NCBI GenBank assembly: GCA_017471785.1
Contig: JAFURP010000021.1
Coordinates: forward strand, 1-64,000
Length of the DNA: 64,000 nucleotides
Direction: 5' to 3'
Origin: Clostridia bacterium
GTDB lineage: Bacteria > Bacillota > Clostridia > Christensenellales > Borkfalkiaceae
Shown here: positions 17,357-24,287 of the stretch, one piece after another
Position numbering within the stretch: the stretch's first letter is position 1
Layout: each line of letters starts with the position of its first letter
Notes under the pieces: model-generated
The model's input: the letters and a program-made list of their open reading frames with translations, nothing else
Told to the model about the DNA's origin: nothing
Database searches by the model: none
Made by a program: the position numbers and the translations under genes

Positions 17357-17548
17357 ATGAAAGGAACGGGTCGAACGGAATGTGTTTTATACGATAGGGA
17401 GTGTATCGGGTGCTTGGAGTGCGAAACCTGCGATTTGGATCCCAACAAGGCGTGCGATAATTGCGGTAAATGTATCGACGTGCAGGAATTTGCTTCTATC
17501 AAGATCGATAAAATCTACACCAACCCCGAAGAATATAAAGGAAAATAA
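17357..17548 (+). CDS. Small Cys-rich protein of unknown function
   Basis: 63 aa with eight Cys, spaced C-x5-C-x2-C-x2-C-x2-C, then C-x2-C-x2-C. The pattern suggests a ferredoxin-like Fe-S cluster or a zinc knuckle, but I cannot assign a family. ATG 17357 has GAGAGG 6 nt upstream; a TTG two codons earlier is less likely. The gene is divergent from lexA, has its own promoter and terminator, and stands alone. Confidence 0.75.
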   Translation: MKGTGRTECVLYDRECIGCLECETCDLDPNKACDNCGKCIDVQEFASIKIDKIYTNPEEYKGK

Positions 17549-17551
17549 ACG

Positions 17552-17577
17552 AAAAGCTCGCAATAGCGAGCTTTTTT
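17552..17577. terminator. Terminator between the Cys-rich gene and hflX
   Basis: AAGCTCGC and GCGAGCTT form the stem around AATA, followed on the plus strand by a run of T. It lies between convergent genes and overlaps the hflX stop codon, so it may serve both. Confidence 0.85.
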
Positions 17578-18829
17578 ATATTCGTTCCCGTTCTTGAATG
17601 TATTCGACGAAAAGATCGGCGTAGCGCAGGGGGATCGTCGCGTATACCGTTTGTCCGTTGTCGGTAAATTCCAGCCGCCTTTCGACGAGATATTGCTTTT
17701 GCTTGGCGTATTCCGCCGATTTTCCATAGGGGATAAACAGCGTGCAAAACAGGTATTCGCCGCTGAATTGCTGCAAGATCGCCCGTTTCAAGCCCTCGAT
17801 ACCCTTGTTTTCTTTTGCGGAAACGGCTATGCTCTCTTGCGGAAAAACGGAAAGGTCGCGAACGCTTTCGCTCTTATTCATAACGACGAGATAGGGGGAA
17901 GCGAATTGCATTTCCTTCAACGTTTGGAGGGTGGTTTGCAGTTGCATATCGTATTCACCCGTTGCGTCGCAAACGATCAGCGCCAAATCACAATGCAAAG
18001 CGCTTTCTAGCGTGGATTGGAACGCTTCGATCAAATTATGCGGTAGATCTTGTAAAAAACCGACCGTATCGACGAGTAAAAAATCTATGCCGTATATGGA
18101 AAGCTTGCGCGCGGTAGGATCTAGCGTCGCGAACAGTTCGTTTTTGACGTAGGTATCCGCGCCCGTCAATAAATTCAAAAGGGTAGATTTACCCGTATTC
18201 GTATAGCCGACGAGGGCGATCGTTTTCACCTCGTCTTTTTTACGTCGCGCCGATTGTAAAGCGCGGCGTTTTTCCGTTTCTTTTAAGCGATTTTCCAAGT
18301 ATTTCAACCGACCGCGAATATACCGTCTATCCGTTTCCAGCTGCGTTTCCCCGGGACCGCGCGTGCCCACGCCGCCGCCAAGCCTTGAAAGCGCCGCGCC
18401 CTTGCCCTTCAGGCGCGGATAAAGGTATTTAAGCTGTGCAAGCTCGACCTGTAATTTTCCCTCGCTCGATTTTGCGTTTTTCGCGAAGATATCGAGAATG
18501 AGCGTAGTGCGATCGATCACCTTTCGATCGTCGAGCGCAGCGGAAATATTCAGCGTTTGAGAGGGGGATAACTCGCCGTTAAACAGTACGGTAACGCCGT
18601 CCAAGCCCCAAAGTCGTTCCTTTAGTTCGACAAGCTTGCCCTCGCCTATAAAGGTGGCGGCGTTGATCTCCCGTATATTTTGGTAGATCGTACCTGCGTA
18701 AACGGCGCCGGCGCTTTCGATCAACGATACGGCTTCCGCTTGCAAAACGCGGTAATTATGACCGTTTTCACGCGTTATCGGCTGAATAATATAGATTTTT
18801 TCTATTTCCTTTTCCAAATTATTTAGCAT
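17576..18829 (-). CDS. hflX: Ribosome-associated GTPase HflX
   Basis: 417 aa. The N-terminal nucleotide-binding-like domain contains LVELKERLWGLDGVTVLFNGELSPSQ, followed by the Gly-rich linker (LGGGVGTRGPGETQLETDRR) and a coiled coil. The G domain has G1 GYTNTGKST, G3 DTVGF and G4 NKSE. HflX splits stalled 70S/100S ribosomes after stress. The stop overlaps the terminator arm. It starts 9 nt after the stop of the upstream recombinase gene, so they may be cotranscribed. Confidence 0.94.
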   Translation of the reverse strand: MLNNLEKEIEKIYIIQPITRENGHNYRVLQAEAVSLIESAGAVYAGTIYQNIREINAATFIGEGKLVELKERLWGLDGVTVLFNGELSPSQTLNISAALDDRKVIDRTTLILDIFAKNAKSSEGKLQVELAQLKYLYPRLKGKGAALSRLGGGVGTRGPGETQLETDRRYIRGRLKYLENRLKETEKRRALQSARRKKDEVKTIALVGYTNTGKSTLLNLLTGADTYVKNELFATLDPTARKLSIYGIDFLLVDTVGFLQDLPHNLIEAFQSTLESALHCDLALIVCDATGEYDMQLQTTLQTLKEMQFASPYLVVMNKSESVRDLSVFPQESIAVSAKENKGIEGLKRAILQQFSGEYLFCTLFIPYGKSAEYAKQKQYLVERRLEFTDNGQTVYATIPLRYADLFVEYIQERERI

Positions 18830-18838
18830 ATGTACGCT

Positions 18839-19924
18839 TTACTCCTGCGATTCGTCCGTATCTTCGAAAACGGGAGGGGGAGTATCCGCGCGGAGCTTGA
18901 CTGCCTCGGCGACCCTGCGGCGGTTTTCTTGGGTGATTGCCGCATAATGCTTTTTCGTCGTGTTGACGTCGCGGTGCCCGAGAACGTCCGCAACGATATA
19001 AATATCGCCCGTTTCATTATACAGCCGCGTACCGTAGGTGCTACGGAGCTTATGGGGCGTGATTTTCTTGAGGGGGGATACCATTTTGCTGTATTTTTTT
19101 ACGAGAATTTCCACCGAACGCACGTTGATACGCTTGTATTGCATTGACAGGAAGAAAGCGTTTTCCGTTTCAGGGACTTTGGGATCGTTGGATTTTTCCG
19201 CGATATATTCCTGTAAAGCGTATTTTACTTCGTTGGAAAAGTAGAGGATCGCTTGATTGCCGCCTTTTCTCGTAACCAAAAATGAATTTTCCGAGAAATC
19301 AAAACTGTCGTTATCCAACCCAACCAGCTCGCTAATACGGATCCCCGTACCCAAAAATAGGGTCAAGATCGCCGTATCGCGAATTTTCGTCTTATTATGG
19401 TAGCCAACGGCGTGGCGTGAAAGCCCGTTTCCCGATTCGGCAACGGAAATGAGCTCGGAAACCTCGTCGGCGTCCAAGCGGATAATTTCCTTATCGTGCA
19501 GCTTGGGCGTCGGCACTTTTGCCGAATTATCTACTTCGATCATTCCTTTATTAAAAAAATACTTAAACATAGCGCGTACGGCGGAGAGCTTTCGCGCCTT
19601 TGCCCGTTCGTCGCAAGATAAATGCTTATCGTTGAAGCGATAGTGGGATAAATAGCTTAAAAAAAGTTCAATATCGTGATGAGATACGCCCTCCAAGTGC
19701 CGTAAATTCAAATCGGTTATCGTACAGTTTTTATAGCGCTTTTTACAAAGAAAATCGAAGAATATTCGTAAATCGTACGCATATTTTAAGCGTGTTTGAC
19801 AGCTCGTACGCGATTCGATGCCTAAAAAATAATCTTCGCAAAAAGAGGGGAGCTGTTCCAACAGCTCGCCGATCTTATCAATGTCCTCAATATTACGCTT
19901 CGTATAGTAATTTTCTCTTTTCAT
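18839..19924 (-). CDS. Tyrosine recombinase, XerS-like (single-Xer type)
   Basis: 361 aa. The N-terminal SAM-like core-binding domain contains LPSFCEDYFLGIE and TRLKYAYDLRIFFDFL; the catalytic domain shows Arg in GTGIRISELVGL, Lys in TRKGGNQAI, HKLRSTYGT (H-x-x-R), and LGHRDVNTTKKHYA with the last His and the nucleophilic Tyr. Length and the LNLRHLEGVSHHDIELFLSYLS segment resemble streptococcal XerS rather than XerC/D (~300 aa). I chose ATG 19924; the frame runs back to 19960. A dif-like site lay next to it before the mobile element inserted, which argues for a chromosome-dimer resolvase, not a phage integrase. Confidence 0.85.
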   Translation of the reverse strand: MKRENYYTKRNIEDIDKIGELLEQLPSFCEDYFLGIESRTSCQTRLKYAYDLRIFFDFLCKKRYKNCTITDLNLRHLEGVSHHDIELFLSYLSHYRFNDKHLSCDERAKARKLSAVRAMFKYFFNKGMIEVDNSAKVPTPKLHDKEIIRLDADEVSELISVAESGNGLSRHAVGYHNKTKIRDTAILTLFLGTGIRISELVGLDNDSFDFSENSFLVTRKGGNQAILYFSNEVKYALQEYIAEKSNDPKVPETENAFFLSMQYKRINVRSVEILVKKYSKMVSPLKKITPHKLRSTYGTRLYNETGDIYIVADVLGHRDVNTTKKHYAAITQENRRRVAEAVKLRADTPPPVFEDTDESQE

Positions 19925-20012
19925 ATATTTATTGTACCGCAATAAAGGGGATATTGTCAATCAAATTAAAGGTTTTTCCGAAAAGTTAAGAAAAATTGCC
20001 CGTTAAAAATAT

Positions 20013-20054
20013 AAAAAACGCCCTTCAAATCCTTTTCGTTAAGGAATTGAAGGG
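20013..20054 (-). terminator. Minus-strand terminator between the recombinase gene and the left element junction
   Basis: CCCTTCAA (20021-20028) pairs with TTGAAGGG (20047-20054); after one mismatch TCCTT pairs with AAGGA around a TTCGTT loop. On the minus strand it is followed by CGTTTTTT. It shields the recombinase gene from minus-strand transcription. The rest of 19925-20231 holds no gene I can support. Confidence 0.75.
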
Positions 20055-20101
20055 AATAGGGAAGAGATCAAAATGATCACCCAGCACAAAAATTACTGCG
20101 G

Positions 20102-20139
20102 TGGGGAACAGGGATAACATTTCGTAAAACCATACTTTT
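20102..20139. repeat. Left end of the mobile element: attL with a hybrid dif-like site
   Basis: This 38-bp sequence recurs at 30345-30382 with one mismatch (32 bp are exact, 20108-20139). The left Xer arm ATTTCGTAAAA (20119-20129) and central hexamer CCATAC (20130-20135) match the right copy. The second arm here is TTTTGAAATTG, not the symmetrical TTTTACGAAAA. Weaker similarity continues upstream to about 20086. That is the pattern expected when a tyrosine recombinase exchanges strands at the central region: the degenerate arm came from the element. Confidence 0.85.
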
Positions 20140-20231
20140 GAAATTGAAATAATATCCCAAACCCCAAAAAAACGGTGAAAACGGCGCGAAAAACGCGTTT
20201 TAAGTAGAGGAATGAAAGGACGTACAAAGAA

Positions 20232-21149
20232 ATGAATTTGACGAAAATAACAAGGAAAGAGCCGTTGCCAAGTGGTGTATACGTAGTGCGTGGTCAACAA
20301 GGCGTGGGGAAAACCTCGTTTTGTACCGCGCTTTTATGTGCCGATTATAGGAAATGGCGTAAATATCGCGTAGAAGAAGGGAAAAGCCTTGCGCAAGCGT
20401 ATTACCGTGATAATAAGATCAAGCTTGAAATATCGGATAGATTGTATTTTTCAAATATAAAAATCCTTTTAGACAAGCGGAAAAAGCTTTATACGCATTA
20501 CGTAGACGTGCAACGGCTCGGACTTCCAAACCCTGATTTTAAGGTACAGTATTTGCCCCGTGGTAGTGTTGTGTATATCCAAGAAGCGGATATATTGTTA
20601 TTTTGTCGTAATTACAACGAGTTGAACGAATATTTGATTAACCTTTTTAAGTATGTACGGCATAACCTTTTAACTATCATTTTAGATTGTCAGGTTGATA
20701 GTGCTCTTGATAAGGCGGTACGGCGTTTGACGGTAGGGGTATACCATATCGAACGTAGTTTTGACGGTCGGTTTTTCCTTTTTTGGAAAGTGCGTCGGTG
20801 GAAATTTATTTATATTCATAATCAGTTAAACGACGTAGTAAAAGAGCTTGCGACGGTAGGTGTAAAAATAAATATATCCGTGGTCGAGCGTGGGCGTTTC
20901 CGGTGTTTTGGAAATATCTTTGAACGATATAACAGTTTTTCAGGCGTGCCGTATTTCTTACACGGTATAGAAAATGTAGGTTATGAGTACTTAGAAAACC
21001 CGAGTGAAAGTTATTCAATCAAGGATATAAACGCATTTGTGCAGGCACACCCGCTCGAACGCCCCGAAGATATGAAGAAGAAAAAAGGGAAAGAAAAAAA
21101 CAAGGGCGAAAGCCCTTGTCTTAAACCTTTTCTCCGTTCGGTAAAATGA
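20232..21149 (+). CDS. Zot/pI-like P-loop ATPase (filamentous phage morphogenesis)
   Basis: 305 aa. Walker A GQQGVGKT is at residues 21-28 and the Walker B-like VVYIQEAD at about 115. Next comes YVRHNLLTIILDCQ, which matches the RH...Q segment of Zot/pI proteins, where Gln is the sensor. In inoviruses this ATPase drives assembly and extrusion through the membrane. The usual transmembrane helix after the ATPase domain is not visible here, and the C-terminus is Lys-rich (KKKKGKEKNKG). RBS AAAGGA lies upstream. The alternative is another HerA/FtsK-like packaging ATPase. Confidence 0.72.
   Translation: MNLTKITRKEPLPSGVYVVRGQQGVGKTSFCTALLCADYRKWRKYRVEEGKSLAQAYYRDNKIKLEISDRLYFSNIKILLDKRKKLYTHYVDVQRLGLPNPDFKVQYLPRGSVVYIQEADILLFCRNYNELNEYLINLFKYVRHNLLTIILDCQVDSALDKAVRRLTVGVYHIERSFDGRFFLFWKVRRWKFIYIHNQLNDVVKELATVGVKINISVVERGRFRCFGNIFERYNSFSGVPYFLHGIENVGYEYLENPSESYSIKDINAFVQAHPLERPEDMKKKKGKEKNKGESPCLKPFLRSVK
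21100..21119 (-). terminator. Minus-strand terminator inside the end of the ATPase gene
   Basis: ACAAGGGC and GCCCTTGT pair around a tetraloop; on the minus strand seven U follow. It is placed 1 nt after the stop of the minus-strand HTH-like fragment at 21121, so it probably ends that transcript. Confidence 0.65.
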
Positions 21150-21267
21150 TATTGATTTCAAGTACACAGCCGAGAGCTTCGACAAGCTTTTGATATTCGG
21201 ATAATTTGAAATCGTTTCGTATGAATTTGTTTGCCGTCCAACGGTTGCGCGAGTATTTACTCGGCAA
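21121..21267 (-). pseudogene. Fragment of a small HTH regulator
   Basis: The minus-strand frame ending at 21121 encodes about 48 residues, with NKFIRNDFKLSEYQKLVEALGC and VLEINIILPNGEKV. This resembles the C-terminal end of short XRE-type repressors common in Bacillota (ending ...ALGC-x-LEINFIL-G-KI). No HTH N-terminus, ATG or RBS precedes it; a TTG at 21267 is the only start. An intrinsic terminator sits right after the stop. It is probably a remnant; the plus strand of the same DNA has a competing 32-codon frame (21221-21319), also without an RBS. Confidence 0.35.
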
Positions 21268-21283
21268 AGGGTGGACGGCAAAC
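21229..21283. repeat. Large interrupted hairpin in the element
   Basis: A perfect 12-bp inverted repeat, GTTTGCCGTCCA (21229-21240) and TGGACGGCAAAC (21272-21283), encloses TTGC/GCAA and CGAGTA/TACTCG pairs, giving up to 22 base pairs. In an ssDNA element such a structure could be a packaging signal or single-strand origin; it also reads as WTAN on both strands. Confidence 0.7.
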
Positions 21284-21329
21284 GAAATTCTTGATTTACT
21301 CGATTACATAACGAAGTAAATAAGATTGT

Positions 21330-21427
21330 AAAAAAGAACAAAGCCGAACGGGTAAACGGCTACCAACCACCCGAACGGCTACCCGATAGGGAGCAAACAA
21401 CCTGCCTACGCTCCTTATCAAACAATT
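21330..21427 (-). ncRNA. Candidate antisense RNA (~98 nt) of the element
   Basis: A strong minus-strand promoter (21434-21462) would start RNA near 21427. The transcript contains a GGAGC/GCTCC stem and ends with a hairpin, AGCCG-UU-CGGGU pairing with ACCCG-UU-CGGCU, followed by UUGUUCUUUUUU at about 21330. It carries no ORF. It lies antisense to the leader of the operon that leads to rep, the place where rolling-circle replicons keep a copy-number RNA. The role is inferred. Confidence 0.45.
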
Positions 21428-21433
21428 TATATA

Positions 21434-21462
21434 AGTATAGCACACAAAATACAAAAAATCAA
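21434..21462 (-). promoter_or_regulatory. Promoter of the candidate antisense RNA
   Basis: On the minus strand: -35 TTGATT (21457-21462), 17-bp spacer, -10 TATACT (21434-21439) with extended TGC. Confidence 0.65.
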
Positions 21463-21489
21463 TCAATTTTAAGGAGTTAAGGAAAAATT

Positions 21490-21696
21490 ATGACGCAAAA
21501 AGAAATTTTAGAAAGTTATGTTGATGATATTTGTGATAATTTAGATACAGGAAATGTTCCTGTAGATATTAAGGATTATTACGAAGTACAAGGTATGTTG
21601 CGAATTTGTTATGTTATGGATATTATTTCGGAAGACGAGCGTAGCGAGTTTCGTGGAAGGCTTTTTGAGTCTTGGTATAAAAGGTATGGTATTTGA
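21490..21696 (+). CDS. Small acidic element protein, unknown
   Basis: 68 aa, predicted helical and acidic, with no recognised motif (ending FESWYKRYGI). An RBS-like TAAGGA is 8-10 nt upstream. Codon use is AT-richer than in the host genes (many GAT, TTT, TAT), like the following rep region. It is the first gene after the antisense RNA and may belong to the replication module. Confidence 0.6.
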   Translation: MTQKEILESYVDDICDNLDTGNVPVDIKDYYEVQGMLRICYVMDIISEDERSEFRGRLFESWYKRYGI

Positions 21697-22094
21697 TAAG
21701 GAAGAAACCACAATAAAAACGCTTTATAAAGAAAGTATAGAAAAAAGGGGGGCATAACCGCTCCCCAAGGGCTTACCCTTTGATAGCCCAGTCCGTTAAA
21801 AAATCGAGGGAACGAAGTGACCTGAGCCCTTCCACGGGTCGATTTTAGGACCGTACAAATATTACCAAATATTTGCGATAGCGTACGCAGGGCGGTAAAG
21901 GATATAACCTGCAACCCCATTCGGGGCAAAACAAAACAAGCGCAGGCGTTGTTTTGCCCCGTCGGTAACTTTGTTAGCTCTCGCGCGTATGTGTGCGCGT
22001 GTGTGCGCGTATACGCGTGCGCGCCCGTTACCACGAATAACGGGCGCGAAACTGATAGCTTTGTACGTACAAAATTGTGGATAAGTTTTAGATT
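21697..22094. other. Structured non-coding region upstream of rep, candidate origin
   Basis: 398 bp without a supportable gene. It holds several inverted repeats: AAAATCGA/TCGATTTT (21800-21807 with 21839-21846); GGGGCAAAACAA/TTGTTTTGCCCC (21923-21934 with 21949-21960); and CGCGCCCGTTA/TAACGGGCGCG (22020-22030 with 22038-22048). It also has a 43-nt strictly alternating pyrimidine-purine tract (21982-22024). Such a cluster before an HUH Rep gene is the expected place of a double-strand origin or ssDNA packaging signal. No known nick sequence is recognisable. Confidence 0.55.
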
Positions 22095-22334
22095 ATGGAT
22101 AAGAAAAAATTAGAAAGAATTGAAATTCGGATAGATAGCGAAAGGAAAGCGTTGTTAATGATACAGGCGAAAAGGGCAAATATGACTTTATCGCGGTATA
22201 TGTTACTTTTAATTGATAATGCAACCTTACCGTTAAAAAATCAAATTAAGAAAGGGGAAATTACCTATGACAACCTCGAAACCATTCTCGACAATCAGTT
22301 ACAACTCCGAAGATTTTTTAATAAGCAAACTTGA
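22095..22334 (+). CDS. Ribbon-helix-helix-like DNA-binding protein
   Basis: 79 aa. The N-terminal KLERIEIRIDSERKALLMIQAKRANMTLSRYM resembles the beta strand plus helix-turn-helix of RHH proteins of the MobC/CopG type, followed by a short helical tail. Such proteins repress rep or bind the origin in small replicons. It overlaps the rep gene by 68 nt in another frame, so the two are translated from one message. Confidence 0.65.
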   Translation: MDKKKLERIEIRIDSERKALLMIQAKRANMTLSRYMLLLIDNATLPLKNQIKKGEITYDNLETILDNQLQLRRFFNKQT

Positions 22335-22953
22335 CGAGCTTGTAGCAGGTGGCGTATTAGACGAATACTCGTTTATACACCACGCAAAAGAAGAAGACGA
22401 ATTAAAAGACCATATACATTTATATATGATACCATCACATAAAATGGATACTGCAAAGATAAAAGATTATTTGCAAGAGTACGACGAGCAAAACCCTGAA
22501 AAGCCCTTAGGTTGTATATCGTGCGTATCTTCAAAGTGGGACGATTTTTATTTATACGGTATACACGACCCTGCATATTTAGCAAGTAAAGGAATGTCAC
22601 GAAAATACCGTTATATAAAAGACGATTTTCATTTTTCAAGCAAAGAATTTTTTTACGAGCTTATCCGACGGATAGACCGCAGTAAATTTATAGGGCTTGA
22701 AAGAATAACGGACGCGGTAGAAAACGGCGTTTCCTTTGCGGAAATGGCGCGTTTGGGGCAAATTCCCGTTCAATTAGTTAATCAATATCGTCTTATGTAT
22801 GAGTTAATGAGTTGCGACGTCGTAAATAGGGCAGGACGAGAAACGCATACACCGAAGAAAGAAAAAGTTTCAAAGGAAAGGACATATTTAATTGACGAAG
22901 AAACGGGCGAAATAATACATAATCCGTTTCTTACAAAGGAGAACAAAAAATGA
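22267..22953 (+). CDS. HUH-type rolling-circle replication initiator (Rep)
   Basis: 228 aa. The metal-binding HUH motif is HIH at residues 49-51 (KDHIHLYMIP). About 45 residues later comes FYLYGIHDPAYLASKGMSRKYRYIKDDF, the arrangement of the Tyr motif in pE194/pMV158-type Rep_2 proteins; the exact catalytic Tyr cannot be fixed by eye. The C-terminus is helical and basic. RBS AAAGGGG lies within the RHH gene. Rep would nick the element's origin after excision. Its stop overlaps the next start as ATGA. Confidence 0.75.
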   Translation: MTTSKPFSTISYNSEDFLISKLDELVAGGVLDEYSFIHHAKEEDELKDHIHLYMIPSHKMDTAKIKDYLQEYDEQNPEKPLGCISCVSSKWDDFYLYGIHDPAYLASKGMSRKYRYIKDDFHFSSKEFFYELIRRIDRSKFIGLERITDAVENGVSFAEMARLGQIPVQLVNQYRLMYELMSCDVVNRAGRETHTPKKEKVSKERTYLIDEETGEIIHNPFLTKENKK

Positions 22954-23540
22954 GAGTATTAGTAGCGTGTGAAGAGAGTCAACGTGTAACCATAGAATTT
23001 AGAAAGCTTGGTCATCAGGCGTTTAGCTGTGATATAAAAGATTGTTCGGGCGGTTTTCCCGAATGGCATATAAAAGGCGATTGTATACCAGTCATCGAGC
23101 ATAATAGTTGGGATTTAATTATCGCACATCCACCGTGTACATATTTATCGGTTGCAGGCGCTTGTAATTTGGTTAATAGTAAAGGTGAAATAATAAATCA
23201 GCGCCGTTATGAAAAAATGTTAGAATCTCGTGAATTTTTTATGTATTTTTATAAGCTTACCGGGAGTAGGGTTTGTATTGAAAATCCACGAGCAATGGCT
23301 CGCGCTGAGTTACCGCCATGGTCCCAAGTAATACAACCGTTTCAATTTGGCGAAAATTATAGTAAGCAAACTTGTTTATGGCTTAAAGGTTTACCGTATT
23401 TAATACCTGATTGTTATGCAGTAAATAAACGTAGTTTTGGTGATAGTTGGTGCGCTGTTCATCGTTCACCGGGCGTTAGAAGTAAAACGTTTGTAGGTAT
23501 AGCACGAGCAATGGCGCAACAATGGGGAAATTTGGAATAA
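22950..23540 (+). CDS. C5 DNA methylase-like protein
   Basis: 196 aa. N-terminal SAM-fold start MRVLVACEESQRVTIEFRKLGHQAFSCDI, the PPC motif in IIAHPPCTYLSVAG and ENP in VCIENPRAMA correspond to catalytic motifs IV and VI of cytosine-5 methylases. A target-recognition domain is not evident and the protein is about half the length of Dcm-type enzymes. Homologous orphan proteins are frequent in phages, where they may protect DNA from restriction. It is coupled to rep by ATGA overlap. Confidence 0.75.
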   Translation: MRVLVACEESQRVTIEFRKLGHQAFSCDIKDCSGGFPEWHIKGDCIPVIEHNSWDLIIAHPPCTYLSVAGACNLVNSKGEIINQRRYEKMLESREFFMYFYKLTGSRVCIENPRAMARAELPPWSQVIQPFQFGENYSKQTCLWLKGLPYLIPDCYAVNKRSFGDSWCAVHRSPGVRSKTFVGIARAMAQQWGNLE

Positions 23541-23542
23541 TA

Positions 23543-23570
23543 AAAAGGACGGGTGACCGTCCTTTTCGCT
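23543..23570. terminator. Terminator between the methylase-like gene and the toxin gene
   Basis: AAAAGGACGG and CCGTCCTTTT pair around GTGA. It lies between convergent genes. Its stem is the same as that of the hairpin at 24259. Confidence 0.8.
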
Positions 23571-23887
23571 TAGTATAATTCGTTTATGTAATTTGATGCA
23601 CCATATAAAATGCGCATAATGGTTACCGTTTTCGCCGTTTCGTTTACGGTGTAGAATATCATATAATTTCTTACTTTAAGCCAACGATACGAAAAGGCAA
23701 GTTGACTATCCGTTAGCGGTGTCCCTGAAAGGGGGAAATCTTCTAAATTTTCGATAGTCGTTTGTATTTCCTTTAACAGGTTATCACTCGCTTTGGGGGA
23801 ATATAGATTGTTTTTAATATAATTTTTTATTTTGATTAAGTCCGCATTTGCCAAATAGGTGTATTCGATAGTAAATTTATTTTGCAT
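23570..23887 (-). CDS. RelE/ParE family toxin
   Basis: 105 aa. The order of elements fits the ParE/RelE superfamily: N-terminal helices (LANADLIKIKNYIKNNL), ENLEDFPLSGTPL, then the core strand YRWLKVRNYMIFYTVNETAKTVTIMRILYGA. Such proteins either cleave mRNA at the ribosome or poison gyrase; which cannot be told here. Its start overlaps the antitoxin end by 11 nt, the usual antitoxin-first order. Confidence 0.88.
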   Translation of the reverse strand: MQNKFTIEYTYLANADLIKIKNYIKNNLYSPKASDNLLKEIQTTIENLEDFPLSGTPLTDSQLAFSYRWLKVRNYMIFYTVNETAKTVTIMRILYGASNYINELY

Positions 23888-24164
23888 TTATACCCCCCAA
23901 ATTAGCCCAAACTTCATTATGTGAAAGGGTTCTTTCGCCGTTTTGCAGGGATTGTTCCGCTTCTAAAAGCTTTGCAATGAGCTCCTGTTTAGAAGATACG
24001 GCGCAAGGGTGGTTGCGTTTTACTTCAAAGGGAATACCGCCGTAATTGATCGCTTGGCGTAAGAATAAGTTTAAGGCGGTGGACATATCTAGTCCAAGTT
24101 CTTCAAATAATTCGGTTGCTTGCTTTTTTACGTTTTCGTCTACTCTAACATTGATAGTGGTCAT
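23877..24164 (-). CDS. RelB/DinJ family antitoxin
   Basis: 95 aa. TTINVRVDENVKKQATELFEELGLDMSTALNLFLRQAI is the classical RelB/DinJ RHH domain; the C-terminal half would wrap the toxin. The frame extends to 24227, but ATG 24164 has CAAGGAGC upstream and begins exactly at the family N-terminus. As in other pairs, it likely binds its own promoter, probably around 24165-24240. Confidence 0.9.
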   Translation of the reverse strand: MTTINVRVDENVKKQATELFEELGLDMSTALNLFLRQAINYGGIPFEVKRNHPCAVSSKQELIAKLLEAEQSLQNGERTLSHNEVWANLGGINAK

Positions 24165-24258
24165 AATAAATAGCTCCTTGTCTATACTTAGTATATACAT
24201 TATACACACAAAAGTTGCGTTTGTCAATAGAATTTTGAAAAAAAGTTTGAAAACAGGA

Positions 24259-24284
24259 AAAAAGGACGGGGGACCGTCCTTTTT
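24259..24284. terminator. Terminator downstream of the repressor operon
   Basis: AAAAAGGACGG and CCGTCCTTTTT pair around GGGA. On the minus strand it ends the XRE/SSB-paralogue operon. It copies the stem at 23543, so the toxin-antitoxin pair is bracketed by matching hairpins. Confidence 0.8.
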
Positions 24285-24287
24285 ACG

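Noticed and set aside
18839-19924. Tyrosine recombinase as the element's own integrase
   Set aside because: It lies outside the direct repeat on the host side, is transcribed away from the element, has host codon use, and resembles single-Xer proteins in length.
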